Origin: HyVt-337 sp964428895
GTDB lineage: Bacteria; Planctomycetota; Phycisphaerae; SM23-33
DNA length: 64,000 nucleotides
Reading direction: 5' to 3'
NCBI GenBank assembly: GCA_964428895.1
Contig: CAYRZU010000005.1
Location: forward strand, 9,499 to 73,498
Positions 26,253 through 35,281 of this stretch are shown here, one piece after another (positions within the stretch are counted from its first letter, which is position 1; every line of letters starts with the position of its first letter). The translations under genes were made by a program, and so were the position numbers. The notes under the pieces are model-generated. The model did not search any database. It was given only the letters and a program-made list of their open reading frames with translations, and was not told the origin of the DNA.

Positions 26253-26300
26253 GGCAGGATTGTCGCGGGCGAGAGCGCAGCGTGCAAGACGCCGGCGGGA

Positions 26301-29300
26301 TCAGTAGTCGGACAGCTCGGGGTGTGTCTCGTCGGCCTGGCCGCGTTCCAGACCGCCGAAGCCGTGACGGGCTGCGGCGCGGAACAGCAGGTAATAGAGC
26401 GTGGGTACGATCACCAACGTCAGCAGCGTCGCGAACGCCAGGCCGAAGATGACGGCCACAGCGAGGGAGGACCACCACTGGCTGGATTCACTCCGCGTTT
26501 CGAAGGTAAACGTGCGGAAGTCGATACTCCAGCCTGTCGCCATGGGGATTAGCCCCATGATGGTCGTCACCGCCGTCAGGATGACAGGTCGGAGCCGCGT
26601 TGTGCCGGCTTCGACAATGGCGTCGATGAGCTCCCGCCCGCGCCGTTGCAGTTGGCGGGTGTAATCCAGTAGCACGATGGCGTTGTTGACCACCACGCCG
26701 GCTAGGGAGATCACGCCGATGCCGGTCATGATTGCGCTGAACGGAATCTGACAGACCGCCAGTCCCAGAAAGACACCCACCGTCGACAGCAGCACGGTGG
26801 TCATGATGATCAGAGGCGCCGAAAGTGTGTTGAACTGCATCACCAGAATCAGCACGATGCCCAGACACGCCAGCGGCAGGGCCATCAGGAACAAGAAGTC
26901 CATGGCCTCGGCCTGCTCTTCCTGCTCGCCGGCGAAATCGATGCTGTATCCGAGGGGCACCTTCAGTTCCCCGGTATCTGTGTTCGCTTGAATGATGCTC
27001 CGGACGTCGGCGAGCACTTCGTTGGGGAACCGCCCACGGTTCCGTCCGGTGACGGTAATGACGCGCTTGCGGTCTTTTCGCGTGATGTCACCGAAGCCGC
27101 CGGTGTATTTGAACTCGCCGAGCGTACTGAGCGGAACGGCTTTGCCGTGGATGTTGGGCACGCGGAGGCGGAACAGATCGTTCAGGTCGTTTCGTTCGTC
27201 AACGGGCAGGCGAACGGTAATGTCATACTCATCATTGAACTGCCGATACGTGCCCACCTCTCGCCCGAACAAGGCCGCCTTTAGGTATCGGCTGATCAGG
27301 GACGTATTCACGCCGGTCAGCTTGGCCCGCCGGCGATCCACCAGGAACACCAACTCCGGCCGAGAGGCCTCGTAATCGCTCCGCAGACTGACCAGCCCGG
27401 GCACAGGCAGGATCATCTGCTTGACCTGATCACTGAGGGTCTTGAGTTTGTCGAAATCTTCGCCGGAGATTTCAATCGTGACGGGCTCGCCGGTCGGCGG
27501 GCCTCCCTTTTCGCCTTCGACCTTGATCTCGGCGCCGGGGATGTTGGCCACCCGCTTGCGAATCTCGTCGAGGATGTCCTCCGAGGCGGTGGCCCGGTCC
27601 TCGAAATCCTTGAAGGACAGCGTGAGATTGCCGATGTGCGGGCCGTTGCTGTTGCCGGTGATGCTCATGCCGCCGCCACTACCGACGTTGGCGACAACGT
27701 ACTTCAGGTCGCCGCTATCGAGCCATGGCTGAACGCGTCGTTCGACCTCCTGGATGATCTCGTCGGTGTGATGGATATTCGTGCCCTGCGGACACCGGAC
27801 ATTGATCACGCCGTTGTTGGGGTCCATGTCGGGGAAGAAGACCATCCCGCGACCAAAGAAGCCGTAGATGGCAATCGAGCCGACCAGAACGAGGAAAGCT
27901 CCCGCAATCGTCAGCCCGGGATGGTGCAGGGCGCCTCGCAGGAAGACCTGATAGGCCCGGAGGAACCAATGGCGCCGGTCGCCGCTGCGAACATTCACGT
28001 TGTGGACGAAGGTGCAGATCACCGGGCTGATGACCATGGCCACGAACAATGAACTGGCCAGCGTGGCGATCAGGGTCGCCGGGAGGTACTTCAGGAAATC
28101 GCCCATCATGCCGGGCCAGAGCAGCATGGGGCTGAAGGCGGCGATGGTCGTTGCGGTCGAGGCGATCACGGGCCAGGCGACTTCCGCGGCGCCGCTCATG
28201 GCGGCCTCAAGACGCCCGCCGCCAAGCTGGCGATGCCGATAGATGTTCTCGACCACGACGATGGCGTTGTCGACCAACATGCCCAGCGCCAGGATCAGGC
28301 TGAAGAGCACCATCATGTTGAGCGTGTAGCCCAGCATCGCGACGATAGCAAAACTCATCAGCATGCTCAGCGGGATCGCCAAGGCGACAATGAGGCTGGT
28401 ACGAACGCCCATGAAGAGCACCAGGACGATCAGAACGAGGATCAACCCGGACAGGATGTTGTTCTCCAGGTCGCGGTTCATCCGAAGCGTTTCTTCGGAC
28501 TGATCCATGGTGACGGTGAACTCGACGCCTTGTGGGGCGAGCCGTTCGGCCTCGTCCAGGATTTGTCTGACGGCGCCGGCAATGAGAAGGATGTCCGCCC
28601 CAATTCGTTTTCGAACCGCCACGGTGATGCTGGGCGTGCCGTTGAGGCGCGAGATGCTTTCGATATCTTCAAAGGTGTCATTGACGCGTCCGACGTCGGT
28701 CAGGTAGATGGGTCGGCCATTGCGGATGGCCAGCACGAGCGTGTCGATGTCGATCGGGCGGTCGAACTCGGCCGGCACGCGGACGTTGAACTTCATGCCC
28801 TCGGTCTCCAGGCTGCCGGCGGACGTGTTGACGTTTTCAGCGGGGACGAGGTTGATCAGTTCATCGATGGTCAAGTCGTAGGCGGCCACGCGGTCGGGGT
28901 CGATCTCCAGACGGATCTCCCGCGTCAGGCCGCCGATAATCTCGGCCTCCAGCACGCCGGGGACGGCTTCGATGGCGTCCTCCAACTGATCGGCCACTTC
29001 CTTGAGCACGACGGGGGGGATGGTCCCGGAGATACTGACCATCATGATCGGGAATTCGGCCAGATTGATTTCGGTGAGGATGGGCTCTTCGGCGTCGGGG
29101 GGAAAATCATCGCCTTTGGCCAGGTCGACCTTGTCGCGGACGCGCTGGAGGGCGTCCTCGACGGTGACCGAGGGCAAGAGCTCGACCGTGATGATGGACA
29201 TCCCCTCGCGGCTGACGGACGTAATTTCCTTGAGGCCTTTCAAGTTCGTCAGCGTCTTCTCGATCTTGGTGGTGACGGAGGTTTCGATGTCTTCGGGGGA

Positions 29301-29462
29301 GACCCCCTGATAGATGGTCGTGATCTGGATGAACGGCGCTTCGACGTCCGGGAAACTCTCGCGTGGCAGCGTGAGATAGCTACGCACGCCGGCCAGGATA
29401 ATCAGCACGACCAGCACCAATACCGTGGTGCGGTTCCTCACAGCGGCATTGGATAGGATCAC
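26301..29462 (-). CDS. RND-family efflux permease (AcrB/HAE1-like)
   Basis: 1053-residue proton-driven inner-membrane transporter. It shows the classic layout of two repeats, each with one helix, a large periplasmic loop and five to six helices. LGMLVDNAIVVVENIYRH in helix 4 carries the Asp of the proton relay, and VVNNAIVLLDYTRQLQ is the equivalent in the second half. It starts with GTG at 29462, overlapping the adaptor stop (GTGA), so it is translationally coupled to it. Third gene of tetR - adaptor - RND; no outer-membrane channel gene is adjacent. Substrate unknown. Confidence 0.95.
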   Translation of the reverse strand: MILSNAAVRNRTTVLVLVVLIILAGVRSYLTLPRESFPDVEAPFIQITTIYQGVSPEDIETSVTTKIEKTLTNLKGLKEITSVSREGMSIITVELLPSVTVEDALQRVRDKVDLAKGDDFPPDAEEPILTEINLAEFPIMMVSISGTIPPVVLKEVADQLEDAIEAVPGVLEAEIIGGLTREIRLEIDPDRVAAYDLTIDELINLVPAENVNTSAGSLETEGMKFNVRVPAEFDRPIDIDTLVLAIRNGRPIYLTDVGRVNDTFEDIESISRLNGTPSITVAVRKRIGADILLIAGAVRQILDEAERLAPQGVEFTVTMDQSEETLRMNRDLENNILSGLILVLIVLVLFMGVRTSLIVALAIPLSMLMSFAIVAMLGYTLNMMVLFSLILALGMLVDNAIVVVENIYRHRQLGGGRLEAAMSGAAEVAWPVIASTATTIAAFSPMLLWPGMMGDFLKYLPATLIATLASSLFVAMVISPVICTFVHNVNVRSGDRRHWFLRAYQVFLRGALHHPGLTIAGAFLVLVGSIAIYGFFGRGMVFFPDMDPNNGVINVRCPQGTNIHHTDEIIQEVERRVQPWLDSGDLKYVVANVGSGGGMSITGNSNGPHIGNLTLSFKDFEDRATASEDILDEIRKRVANIPGAEIKVEGEKGGPPTGEPVTIEISGEDFDKLKTLSDQVKQMILPVPGLVSLRSDYEASRPELVFLVDRRRAKLTGVNTSLISRYLKAALFGREVGTYRQFNDEYDITVRLPVDERNDLNDLFRLRVPNIHGKAVPLSTLGEFKYTGGFGDITRKDRKRVITVTGRNRGRFPNEVLADVRSIIQANTDTGELKVPLGYSIDFAGEQEEQAEAMDFLFLMALPLACLGIVLILVMQFNTLSAPLIIMTTVLLSTVGVFLGLAVCQIPFSAIMTGIGVISLAGVVVNNAIVLLDYTRQLQRRGRELIDAIVEAGTTRLRPVILTAVTTIMGLIPMATGWSIDFRTFTFETRSESSQWWSSLAVAVIFGLAFATLLTLVIVPTLYYLLFRAAARHGFGGLERGQADETHPELSDY

Positions 29463-30655
29463 GACGGCGCTCCATCTTGCGGACGATCGGGCGTGCTGTC
29501 CGCCGATTCGGCTTCGGCCTCTGTGCCGATGGGCACGTCCCGGGCCGGCTGCGTGGTCGGCTCACGACCATCGACAGAGACCACGGCCACCTCCTGGCCG
29601 TCCGAGACGTAGTGGTGGCCCCTGATGATCAACTGATCGCCGGTGTCGACGCCGCTGGTAATACGGATTTCCTGTCCGCGGATCATGCCGAGCTTGAGGA
29701 CGCGCTGCTCAGCCTTGTCGGCCGTGACGACATAGGCGATGTGGTCCTCGTCACGCGGAATCAGGGCCAGCAGCGGCACGGTGATGGCGTCGGGGATGAC
29801 CTGCCGGGTCAGCAGAACGTCGACAATCTGCCCCGTTCGCAGGAGGCGGTCGTCGTTGGGAACACTGACCTCGACACGGCTGGTGAAGGTGCCCGGGTCG
29901 GCCAACTGACTGATGTAGGTGATCGTGCCGTCGAAGTGCATTTTGCCGCCATAGTGGTTGGCGACGACTTCCACCTTGTCGCCCATTTCGAAGTAGCCGA
30001 TGTCGAGTTCCGGGATGTCGACCTCGACCTTGATGGTGTTCAGGTCGACGATCTCGGCGACCAGCGTGCCGGGCTGGAGGTACTCGCCCATTTCCACGGG
30101 TAGGCGGTTGATCTGCCCGTCGATCGGCGCTTGGATGGTGCTTCGCTCGAGTTCGGCGGCGGCGGATTCGGCCAGGGCCTGGTAGCTCTCGGCCTTCATG
30201 CGGGCCTGGTCGACCTCCATTTGCGTGGCCACCCCCTTGTCCCGGGCGCTCTGGATGCGCTCGAAGTCGCGTTGGTTGTACTCGGCCTCGGAGCGGAAGC
30301 GGTCGTATTGGGCCTGGAGGAGGTCGGTGTTGAGTTTGGCGATGACGCACGCCTCCGGGCCGCATGTGACCTGCTGACCTTCTTCGACCGAGATCTCCTC
30401 GATTCGGCCGGCCACTTCGGCCGCCACGCGTACCACGCGGTTGGGCTGGGTGACCCCGGGCAGCTTGATGCTGTCGCGCAGTTCCGGGATGGCTTGAACC
30501 GTCATGACCTCCACGGGCGTCTTGGCGGTGGTTGACGCGGTGTCCTCGGGCTTGCTGCAGCTAGCGCCGCAGGCGATCAGAACGGCCGAGACTAGCACCG
30601 CAGCGGCCCTGGGCGGCCAGATGGGGGCCTGGGTGTGATTGGGATGTCTATTCAT
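29459..30655 (-). CDS. RND efflux periplasmic adaptor lipoprotein (MFP family)
   Basis: 398 residues from the ATG at 30655. A lipobox (LIAC, Cys29) follows a hydrophobic segment, so it is a lipoprotein. The HlyD/AcrA-like order of lipoyl half, coiled-coil hairpin (about 100-170, ERIQSARDKGVATQMEVDQA), lipoyl half and beta-barrel (QPGTLVAEIVDLNTIKVEV) is visible. It links the RND pump to an outer-membrane channel. It overlaps the tetR 3' end by 8 nt and the RND start by 4 nt, showing a tightly coupled operon. Confidence 0.93.
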   Translation of the reverse strand: MNRHPNHTQAPIWPPRAAAVLVSAVLIACGASCSKPEDTASTTAKTPVEVMTVQAIPELRDSIKLPGVTQPNRVVRVAAEVAGRIEEISVEEGQQVTCGPEACVIAKLNTDLLQAQYDRFRSEAEYNQRDFERIQSARDKGVATQMEVDQARMKAESYQALAESAAAELERSTIQAPIDGQINRLPVEMGEYLQPGTLVAEIVDLNTIKVEVDIPELDIGYFEMGDKVEVVANHYGGKMHFDGTITYISQLADPGTFTSRVEVSVPNDDRLLRTGQIVDVLLTRQVIPDAITVPLLALIPRDEDHIAYVVTADKAEQRVLKLGMIRGQEIRITSGVDTGDQLIIRGHHYVSDGQEVAVVSVDGREPTTQPARDVPIGTEAEAESADSTPDRPQDGAPS

Positions 30656-31319
30656 GGTGGCCACCATCGATCGGCTGGAGCAATTGGTTGTCCAGGATGC
30701 CGGTGTCGGCGCCGAGGACGATCAGGAATCCCCGCTTCAGTCGCAGCAGAAACTCCTCGTTGACGAGGATGCCAACACCCAGGATGCCTTGGAGCGTCAG
30801 GCCGTCCAGGACGCCCATGACCACCGAAGCCGCCATGGTCGGCTCGAGCTCGGCCCGAAACTCACCGGCGACCTGGCCTTCGGCAACAATGCCGGAGATC
30901 ATCTCCCGCCACTTGGCGTAAAGCTCATGAAGCATCGACGCCATGGGGCCCCTCTCATCGGACACCTGCGTTTCTCTGGCGGCCGACGTCCAGCACTCCA
31001 GGACCAGCCGACCGATCTGCGTGTGATGTCCGTATAGCTCATACCAATGGTCGAACAACAGCATCAGCCGGTTCACGGGGGAGGGGGCCTGTTCGAACTG
31101 ACTAAGGATCTGGCTTTCCTCGTTAGCCATCGACTTAGTGAAAACGGCCGTATAGAGGTCTTGCTTGCTGGCGAAGTAGTTGTAAACGCTCCCTTTGGCC
31201 ACCCCGGCTTCGGCGGCCACGCTGTCGACCGTGGCGTCCGAGTAGCCGCGTTCTTCGAAGACCTTGACCGCGGCCTCCAGGATCTGTTGTCGTTTTCCGT
31301 TGGTGTCCGTGTTGCTCAT
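30648..31319 (-). CDS. TetR-family repressor of the efflux operon
   Basis: 223 residues from the ATG at 31319. The N-terminal helix-turn-helix domain (about residues 9-56) has the TetR pattern, with VDSVAAEAGVAKGSVYNYFASK as its core. A helical ligand-binding domain follows. It leads the operon with the adaptor and RND genes. Two palindromes overlapping its promoter are the likely binding sites, so it probably represses itself and the pump until a substrate binds. Confidence 0.93.
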   Translation of the reverse strand: MSNTDTNGKRQQILEAAVKVFEERGYSDATVDSVAAEAGVAKGSVYNYFASKQDLYTAVFTKSMANEESQILSQFEQAPSPVNRLMLLFDHWYELYGHHTQIGRLVLECWTSAARETQVSDERGPMASMLHELYAKWREMISGIVAEGQVAGEFRAELEPTMAASVVMGVLDGLTLQGILGVGILVNEEFLLRLKRGFLIVLGADTGILDNQLLQPIDGGHHE

Positions 31320-31339
31320 GACAGTGTCCCTTCGTCTTG

Positions 31340-31357
31340 TGACTGACCAGTCGGTCA
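31340..31357. promoter_or_regulatory. Downstream TetR operator, imperfect
   Basis: TGACTGACCAGTCGGTCA is an imperfect palindrome nearly identical to the perfect one 32 bp upstream in the transcript direction. It covers the predicted transcription start of the tetR operon. Confidence 0.7.
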
Positions 31358-31361
31358 CTCC

Positions 31362-31390
31362 ATTATAGGTATGACTGACTAGTCAGTCAA
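31362..31390 (-). promoter_or_regulatory. Promoter of the tetR-adaptor-RND operon
   Basis: Minus-strand TTGACT (31385-31390) and TATAAT (31362-31367) with an ideal 17 nt spacer. The upstream operator overlaps the -35 box and fills the spacer, and the second operator covers the start site: a clear autorepression layout. Confidence 0.8.
31372..31389. promoter_or_regulatory. Upstream TetR operator, perfect palindrome
   Basis: TGACTGACTAGTCAGTCA is an 18 bp perfect inverted repeat of the kind bound by AcrR/TetR proteins. Its centre is 32 bp (about three helical turns) from the second operator, so two dimers would bind on the same face of the DNA. Confidence 0.8.
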
Positions 31391-31456
31391 TTTATTGCGA
31401 TTAATTCAATCATGAAGCCGAGATTGTATTGACGCGGAGGAGTAGACAAAGAAGAC

Positions 31457-31501
31457 GCACGCAATATGTTCTAATGTATTAAATTAGAACGCATTGCGTG
31501 C
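31457..31501 (-). terminator. Long hairpin downstream of rpoD
   Basis: 19 nt arms at 31457-31475 and 31483-31501 pair at 17 of 19 positions around a 7 nt A/T loop, 36 nt beyond the rpoD stop. On the minus strand a T-rich run (TCTTCTTTGTCT) follows the stem. It is most simply an intrinsic terminator for rpoD; a protein-binding palindrome is an alternative. Confidence 0.6.
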
Positions 31502-31536
31502 GATGAACTTCAAGCGGCCGACGCCAGGGCCGAGCC

Positions 31537-33255
31537 CTAGAGCTCGTGGGGAGGATTCTTGTCCAGAAAACCTTCCAGCTTGCGGGCCCGAACGGGGTGT
31601 TGGAGCTTCCGGATGGCCTTGGCCTCGACCTGTCGGACGCGCTCGCGGGTGACCTTGAAGATCCGGCCGACCTCCTCGAGGGTGTAGGTGTAGCCGTCGC
31701 CGATGCCGTACCGAAGCTTGATGATCTCGCGCTCGCGGTAGGTGAGCGTCTTGAGGACCTCTTCAATCCGGTCCTTAAGCATCTCCGTGCCGGCGGTTTC
31801 GACGGGGCTTTCGGCGGACTCATCCTCGATGAAGTCGCCGAAGTAGCTGTCCTCGCTCTCGCCGACCGGACGGTCGAGGCTGATCGGATGCCGTGAGATC
31901 TTCAGCACGCGACGGGCCTCGGAGACACTCATGTCGGCGTCGTTGGCGATTTCCTCGATGGTCGGCTCGCGGCCAAGGCGCTGGACCAGTCGCTTGGAGA
32001 TATTCCGCAACCGGCTCATGGTCTCGATCATATGAACCGGAATGCGGATGGTCCGGGCGTGGTCGGCAATGGCCCGGGTGATGGCCTGGCGAATCCACCA
32101 AGTGGCGTAGGTGGAGAACTTGTAGCCGCGGCGGTATTCGTACTTGTCGACCGCCCGCATCAGGCCGGTGTTGCCTTCCTGGATGATGTCCAGGAAGCTC
32201 AGCCCGCGATTGCGGTACTTCTTGGCGATCGAGACCACCAGCCGTAGGTTGCCTCCGGACAGTTCCCGCTTGGCCTGTTCGTAATCGTTAAAGACCTTGT
32301 GGATGGCCTTGACCCGCTTGCGGAGTGTATCGGGGTCTTCGGAGACCAGATCGGCCAAGCCTTCCAGTTCTTCCTTCATGACCTCGATGTCTTCGGGCGG
32401 CACGGAACCGTTATCGGTTTCGACCGTCCGCTTGAGCTCATCCATCTTCATGGAGATGTGATGGAGCTTCTTCATCAGCGGCTGGACGCGGCTGGTCCGC
32501 AGGGACAGCTCTTCCAGGAGCTTGGCGGCCCGGCGGCGGCGTTGCCATAGGTCCCGCAGGCTGACGCGCTTTGACGTCTCGGACGCCCGGGCGGAGCTAA
32601 GGGTGCTCCAATCGGCCTCGTTCCGCTCGATGATCTTGTCCAGCGTGGCCAGATTGGCCGGCATCCGGGCCATGATGGTCTCTTTGGAGAGATTCTCCGC
32701 GGTGGAGATCTTCATGGTGCGGTCGAAGGGCAGGTCGCCCTGGTGGACCTGCTTGAGGATGTCCAGCGCCTGGACGATGCAGTAGTCGCTTTCGAGCACG
32801 CGTCGGCGGAAGTGCATGCGCGTCATCTCGATCTTCTTGGCCAGGTCGATCTCCTGCTTGCGCGTCAGTAGGGGAATCTCGCCCATCTGCGTGAGGTACA
32901 TGCGGACAGGGTCGTCAATGCGGCGCCCGGGGGCCTCCAGATCATCGGCCTTGCTCTTGGCCTGCTTGGTGGGCTTGGGTTGGTCACCTTCGGCCTCAGC
33001 GGTAAAGCCGGTGTCGCGGGAGGCGGCCTCATCTTCATCCAGCAGCTCGATCTTCAGCTCGTCGAGCGTCATCAACAACGCATCGAGCTTGTCGGGCGAG
33101 ACGGCCTCATCGGGAAGCTCGTCGTTCATCTCCTCATAGGTGATGTAGCCGCGCTGCTTGCCCTTGGCGATGAGTTTCTTGACGTTGTCATCGAGCGCAT
33201 CGGTGATGACGGTGTTTTCGGGAGCGTTGGGTTTCTGTGCCTGTGCCATAGCCAT
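31537..33255 (-). CDS. rpoD: Primary RNA polymerase sigma factor
   Basis: Directs RNA polymerase to housekeeping promoters. About 572 residues from the ATG at 33255 (the ATG at 33249 is also possible). Region 1.1-like N-terminus; region 1.2 DPVRMYLTQMGEIPLLTRK; a long non-conserved helical insert; region 2 with NLRLVVSIAKKYRNRGLSFLD, DIIQEGNTGLMRAVDKYEY and KFSTYATWWIRQAITRA; region 3; region 4 with TLEEVGRIFKVTRERVRQVEAKA. The open frame continues to 33399, but the promoter at 33291-33320 excludes that start. Followed by a hairpin terminator. Confidence 0.97.
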   Translation of the reverse strand: MAMAQAQKPNAPENTVITDALDDNVKKLIAKGKQRGYITYEEMNDELPDEAVSPDKLDALLMTLDELKIELLDEDEAASRDTGFTAEAEGDQPKPTKQAKSKADDLEAPGRRIDDPVRMYLTQMGEIPLLTRKQEIDLAKKIEMTRMHFRRRVLESDYCIVQALDILKQVHQGDLPFDRTMKISTAENLSKETIMARMPANLATLDKIIERNEADWSTLSSARASETSKRVSLRDLWQRRRRAAKLLEELSLRTSRVQPLMKKLHHISMKMDELKRTVETDNGSVPPEDIEVMKEELEGLADLVSEDPDTLRKRVKAIHKVFNDYEQAKRELSGGNLRLVVSIAKKYRNRGLSFLDIIQEGNTGLMRAVDKYEYRRGYKFSTYATWWIRQAITRAIADHARTIRIPVHMIETMSRLRNISKRLVQRLGREPTIEEIANDADMSVSEARRVLKISRHPISLDRPVGESEDSYFGDFIEDESAESPVETAGTEMLKDRIEEVLKTLTYREREIIKLRYGIGDGYTYTLEEVGRIFKVTRERVRQVEAKAIRKLQHPVRARKLEGFLDKNPPHEL

Positions 33256-33290
33256 AGATCGTCGGTGGGTAATCGTAGAGGGAACCTCGT

Positions 33291-33320
33291 ATTCTACGGG
33301 TGGAAAAGAAAGAGAGTCAA
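33291..33320 (-). promoter_or_regulatory. rpoD promoter
   Basis: Minus-strand TTGACT (33315-33320) and TAGAAT (33291-33296) with an 18 nt spacer. The predicted start near 33284 gives a leader of about 30 nt to the ATG at 33255. It is 38 nt from the divergent tRNA promoter. Confidence 0.7.
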
Positions 33321-33357
33321 CGGAATTTCTTTGGGGACATGAGGCTATGATCGGCAC

Positions 33358-33387
33358 TTGACAGCCTGGGAGTTGAATCTCTACACT
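33358..33387 (+). promoter_or_regulatory. tRNA-Leu promoter
   Basis: A perfect TTGACA (33358-33363) and TACACT (33382-33387) with an 18 nt spacer, 12 nt before the mature tRNA 5' end. Confidence 0.7.
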
Positions 33388-33399
33388 GATCCGCTTCAC

Positions 33400-33485
<86 letters not shown>

Positions 33486-33513
33486 GTTGGTATGGGTGGC
33501 TCCGGTGGCCCAT

Positions 33514-33542
33514 CCCGCCGGAAGGTGGGACAGGCCGGCGGG
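33514..33542 (+). terminator. Probable terminator after tRNA-Leu
   Basis: CCCGCCGG (33514-33521) and CCGGCGGG (33535-33542) form an 8 bp perfect stem with a 13 nt loop. A T-rich stretch (CTTTATTTTC) begins about 10 nt later. The distance to the T-run makes this less than ideal. Confidence 0.45.
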
Positions 33543-33667
33543 GCTGCCCATCTTTATTTTCACTCGATTCCCAGGGGATGTTGCAAACCTATCTGCCGCG
33601 CGTGATAATTGTCTCGGACGTTGACCCTCCCGCACTTTAGCGGACCCAGAAGACGGAGATATCGGTC

Positions 33668-33895
33668 ATGGATGCCTCACCTGCCGGCGCGTCTGCACTT
33701 CGCGATCTCGAATCGGAACTGACCGCGGTCCTCACCGAAACCGTTGATGAAGTGGAGCATTCGGAGTGTTTCGACGGTGAACAACGGGCCGAACTGCACA
33801 CCATTCTCAAGGCCATGCTGTCCGACACGCAGCATCATCGCTACGCGATCGAGCAATTGCTGGGCCAACTGACCAAGGAGGCGGGCGATGTTTGA
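33668..33895 (+). CDS. Small helical protein, partner of the next gene
   Basis: 75 residues, predicted almost wholly helical and acidic. Two His-rich helices carry ECFDGEQRAELH and DTQHHRYAIEQLLGQL, with Glu/Asp-His spacing reminiscent of half-ferritin or rubrerythrin helices, but no family is recognised. The ATG at 33668 has GGAG upstream. It overlaps the next gene by 8 nt, so both are translated from one message. Confidence 0.7.
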   Translation: MDASPAGASALRDLESELTAVLTETVDEVEHSECFDGEQRAELHTILKAMLSDTQHHRYAIEQLLGQLTKEAGDV

Positions 33896-34079
33896 ACAGG
33901 CCATCCTCTCTGAGCAATTCCAGCGGCTGTTGCTGAAGCAACAGGAAGTGACCGAGGCCTATTCGAAGCTGTTGGAAGGGCTGAACGACCCCAAGCTGCG
34001 CGATCAGTTCGATGAGGTCCTTCGGGAAAAGCAGCGTCACGTGCGGCTGTCGGAGCGGCTGCTGGAAATCGTTCCGTAG
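33888..34079 (+). CDS. Small helical protein, second of a pair
   Basis: 63 residues, helical and charged, with paired helices around LLKQQEVTEAYSKLLEGL and LREKQRHVRLSERLLEIV. Glu and His recur at E-x2-H-like spacing (EKQRH). Overlap with the preceding gene suggests a two-subunit complex. No homologue is recognised. It converges on prfA, 36 nt away. Confidence 0.68.
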   Translation: MFEQAILSEQFQRLLLKQQEVTEAYSKLLEGLNDPKLRDQFDEVLREKQRHVRLSERLLEIVP

Positions 34080-34115
34080 CGAGCTGGCCGAACGGGGGCC
34101 CGGTCGGGCCCGAGC

Positions 34116-35219
34116 TTACAGGTCCGCCAATCGCTGGGCGCGGTCTCGCTGGACCAGCCCGTCGATCATCTCATCCAAGTTGCCGGCCAGGATATGCTCC
34201 AGGTTGAAGTTGGCCCCTTCGGCGCCTTCGCCCTTGAGGCGGTGGTCGGTGCAACGGTTTTGGGGGAAGTTGTAGGTCCGCACGCGCTGGGATCGGTCGC
34301 CCGAGCCGATCATTTTCTTCTTGGCGGCGGCGTGTTCGGCGTGCTGCTGGCGTTGGAGGTGTTCGTAGACGCGGGCGGCCAGCAGTCGGCGGGCCTTGGC
34401 GCGGTTCTTGTGCTGGGATTTCTCATCCCGCATGGAGACCGTAATGCCGGTCTCGTGGTGCTCCAGCTTGATGGCCGATTCGAGCTTATTGACGCTCTGC
34501 CCGCCCGGGCCGGATGCCCGCATGGTGTGCTCGGTGACGTCCTTTTCCCAGTTGATGTCGACTTCCACGTCCTCCGGCTCGGGCAGGACCGCCACCGTGG
34601 CCGCGGAGGTGTGGATTCGGCCCTGACTTTCAGTCTTGGGCACCCGCTGCACGCGGTGGCCGCCGCCTTCGTAGCCGAGGCGGGCCCAGACATCTTGGCC
34701 CTTGACGGCCGCCACTGCTTCGCGAAAGCCGCCCAGGTCCGTCGGTGTCGCCGAGAGCACTTCGAACGACCAGCCCTTCTGGGCGGCGTATTGGGTATAC
34801 ATTTGCAGCAGGTCGCCGGCAAAGAGGGCGGCCTCATCTCCGCCCGTACCGGCCCGGATCTCCAGGACCAACGAGGCGACCGCGGCGTCATCGCTCATGA
34901 CCAGCAGCCCCTTGACGGCTTCCAAGGCCTCATCGACTTGGCCGGTTAGTTCGTCGATCTCGGCCTGGGCCAGGGCTTTCATCTCGGCGTCGGCCTCATC
35001 GTCTTCGGCGATGGTGCGGGCCTCGGCGAGCTCCCGATTGAGCTTGTCGTAAGCCCGATAGGGTTCGACCACGCGCCCGAGCTTGGCGTGCTCCTTGGAC
35101 AGTTCCACAATGCGCGTGGGGTTGGTGGCGATCGCCGGGTCGTTCATCTGCTCGACGACGTCGCTATAACGCCGGTCGAGCTGGCGGAGCTTGTCGATCA
35201 GGGTGTCGGATTCGCTCAT
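34116..35219 (-). CDS. prfA: Peptide chain release factor 1
   Basis: Recognises UAA and UAG stop codons and triggers peptide release. 367 residues. The tripeptide anticodon region is PKT in RVPKTESQGRIHTS (PxT is typical of RF1), and the catalytic GGQ lies in GPGGQSVN. The C-terminal domain reads YNFPQNRCTDHR. Downstream of rpmE on the same strand with a hairpin between them. The usual neighbour prmC, which methylates GGQ, does not follow. Confidence 0.97.
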   Translation of the reverse strand: MSESDTLIDKLRQLDRRYSDVVEQMNDPAIATNPTRIVELSKEHAKLGRVVEPYRAYDKLNRELAEARTIAEDDEADAEMKALAQAEIDELTGQVDEALEAVKGLLVMSDDAAVASLVLEIRAGTGGDEAALFAGDLLQMYTQYAAQKGWSFEVLSATPTDLGGFREAVAAVKGQDVWARLGYEGGGHRVQRVPKTESQGRIHTSAATVAVLPEPEDVEVDINWEKDVTEHTMRASGPGGQSVNKLESAIKLEHHETGITVSMRDEKSQHKNRAKARRLLAARVYEHLQRQQHAEHAAAKKKMIGSGDRSQRVRTYNFPQNRCTDHRLKGEGAEGANFNLEHILAGNLDEMIDGLVQRDRAQRLADL

Positions 35220-35245
35220 GAGATGGGTCCGGTCCGGCAGGGCGC

Positions 35246-35281
35246 AAAAACGCCGACGGCATTGAATGGACCGTCGGCGTT
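35246..35281 (-). terminator. Intrinsic terminator between rpmE and prfA
   Basis: AACGCCGACGG and its exact complement form an 11 bp stem with an 11 nt loop. On the minus strand the stem runs straight into TTTTT. It lies 17 nt after the rpmE stop and 27 nt before the prfA start, so it would end rpmE transcripts or reduce read-through into prfA. Confidence 0.8.

Noticed and set aside
31340..31501. Repeats here as a CRISPR or IS remnant
   Set aside because: They are palindromes explained by TetR operators and a terminator. There are no regular spacers, direct repeats of target sites or transposase fragments.
33256..33399. Upstream extension of the sigma factor frame
   Set aside because: It contains the rpoD -35 and -10 boxes, so it cannot be transcribed from them.
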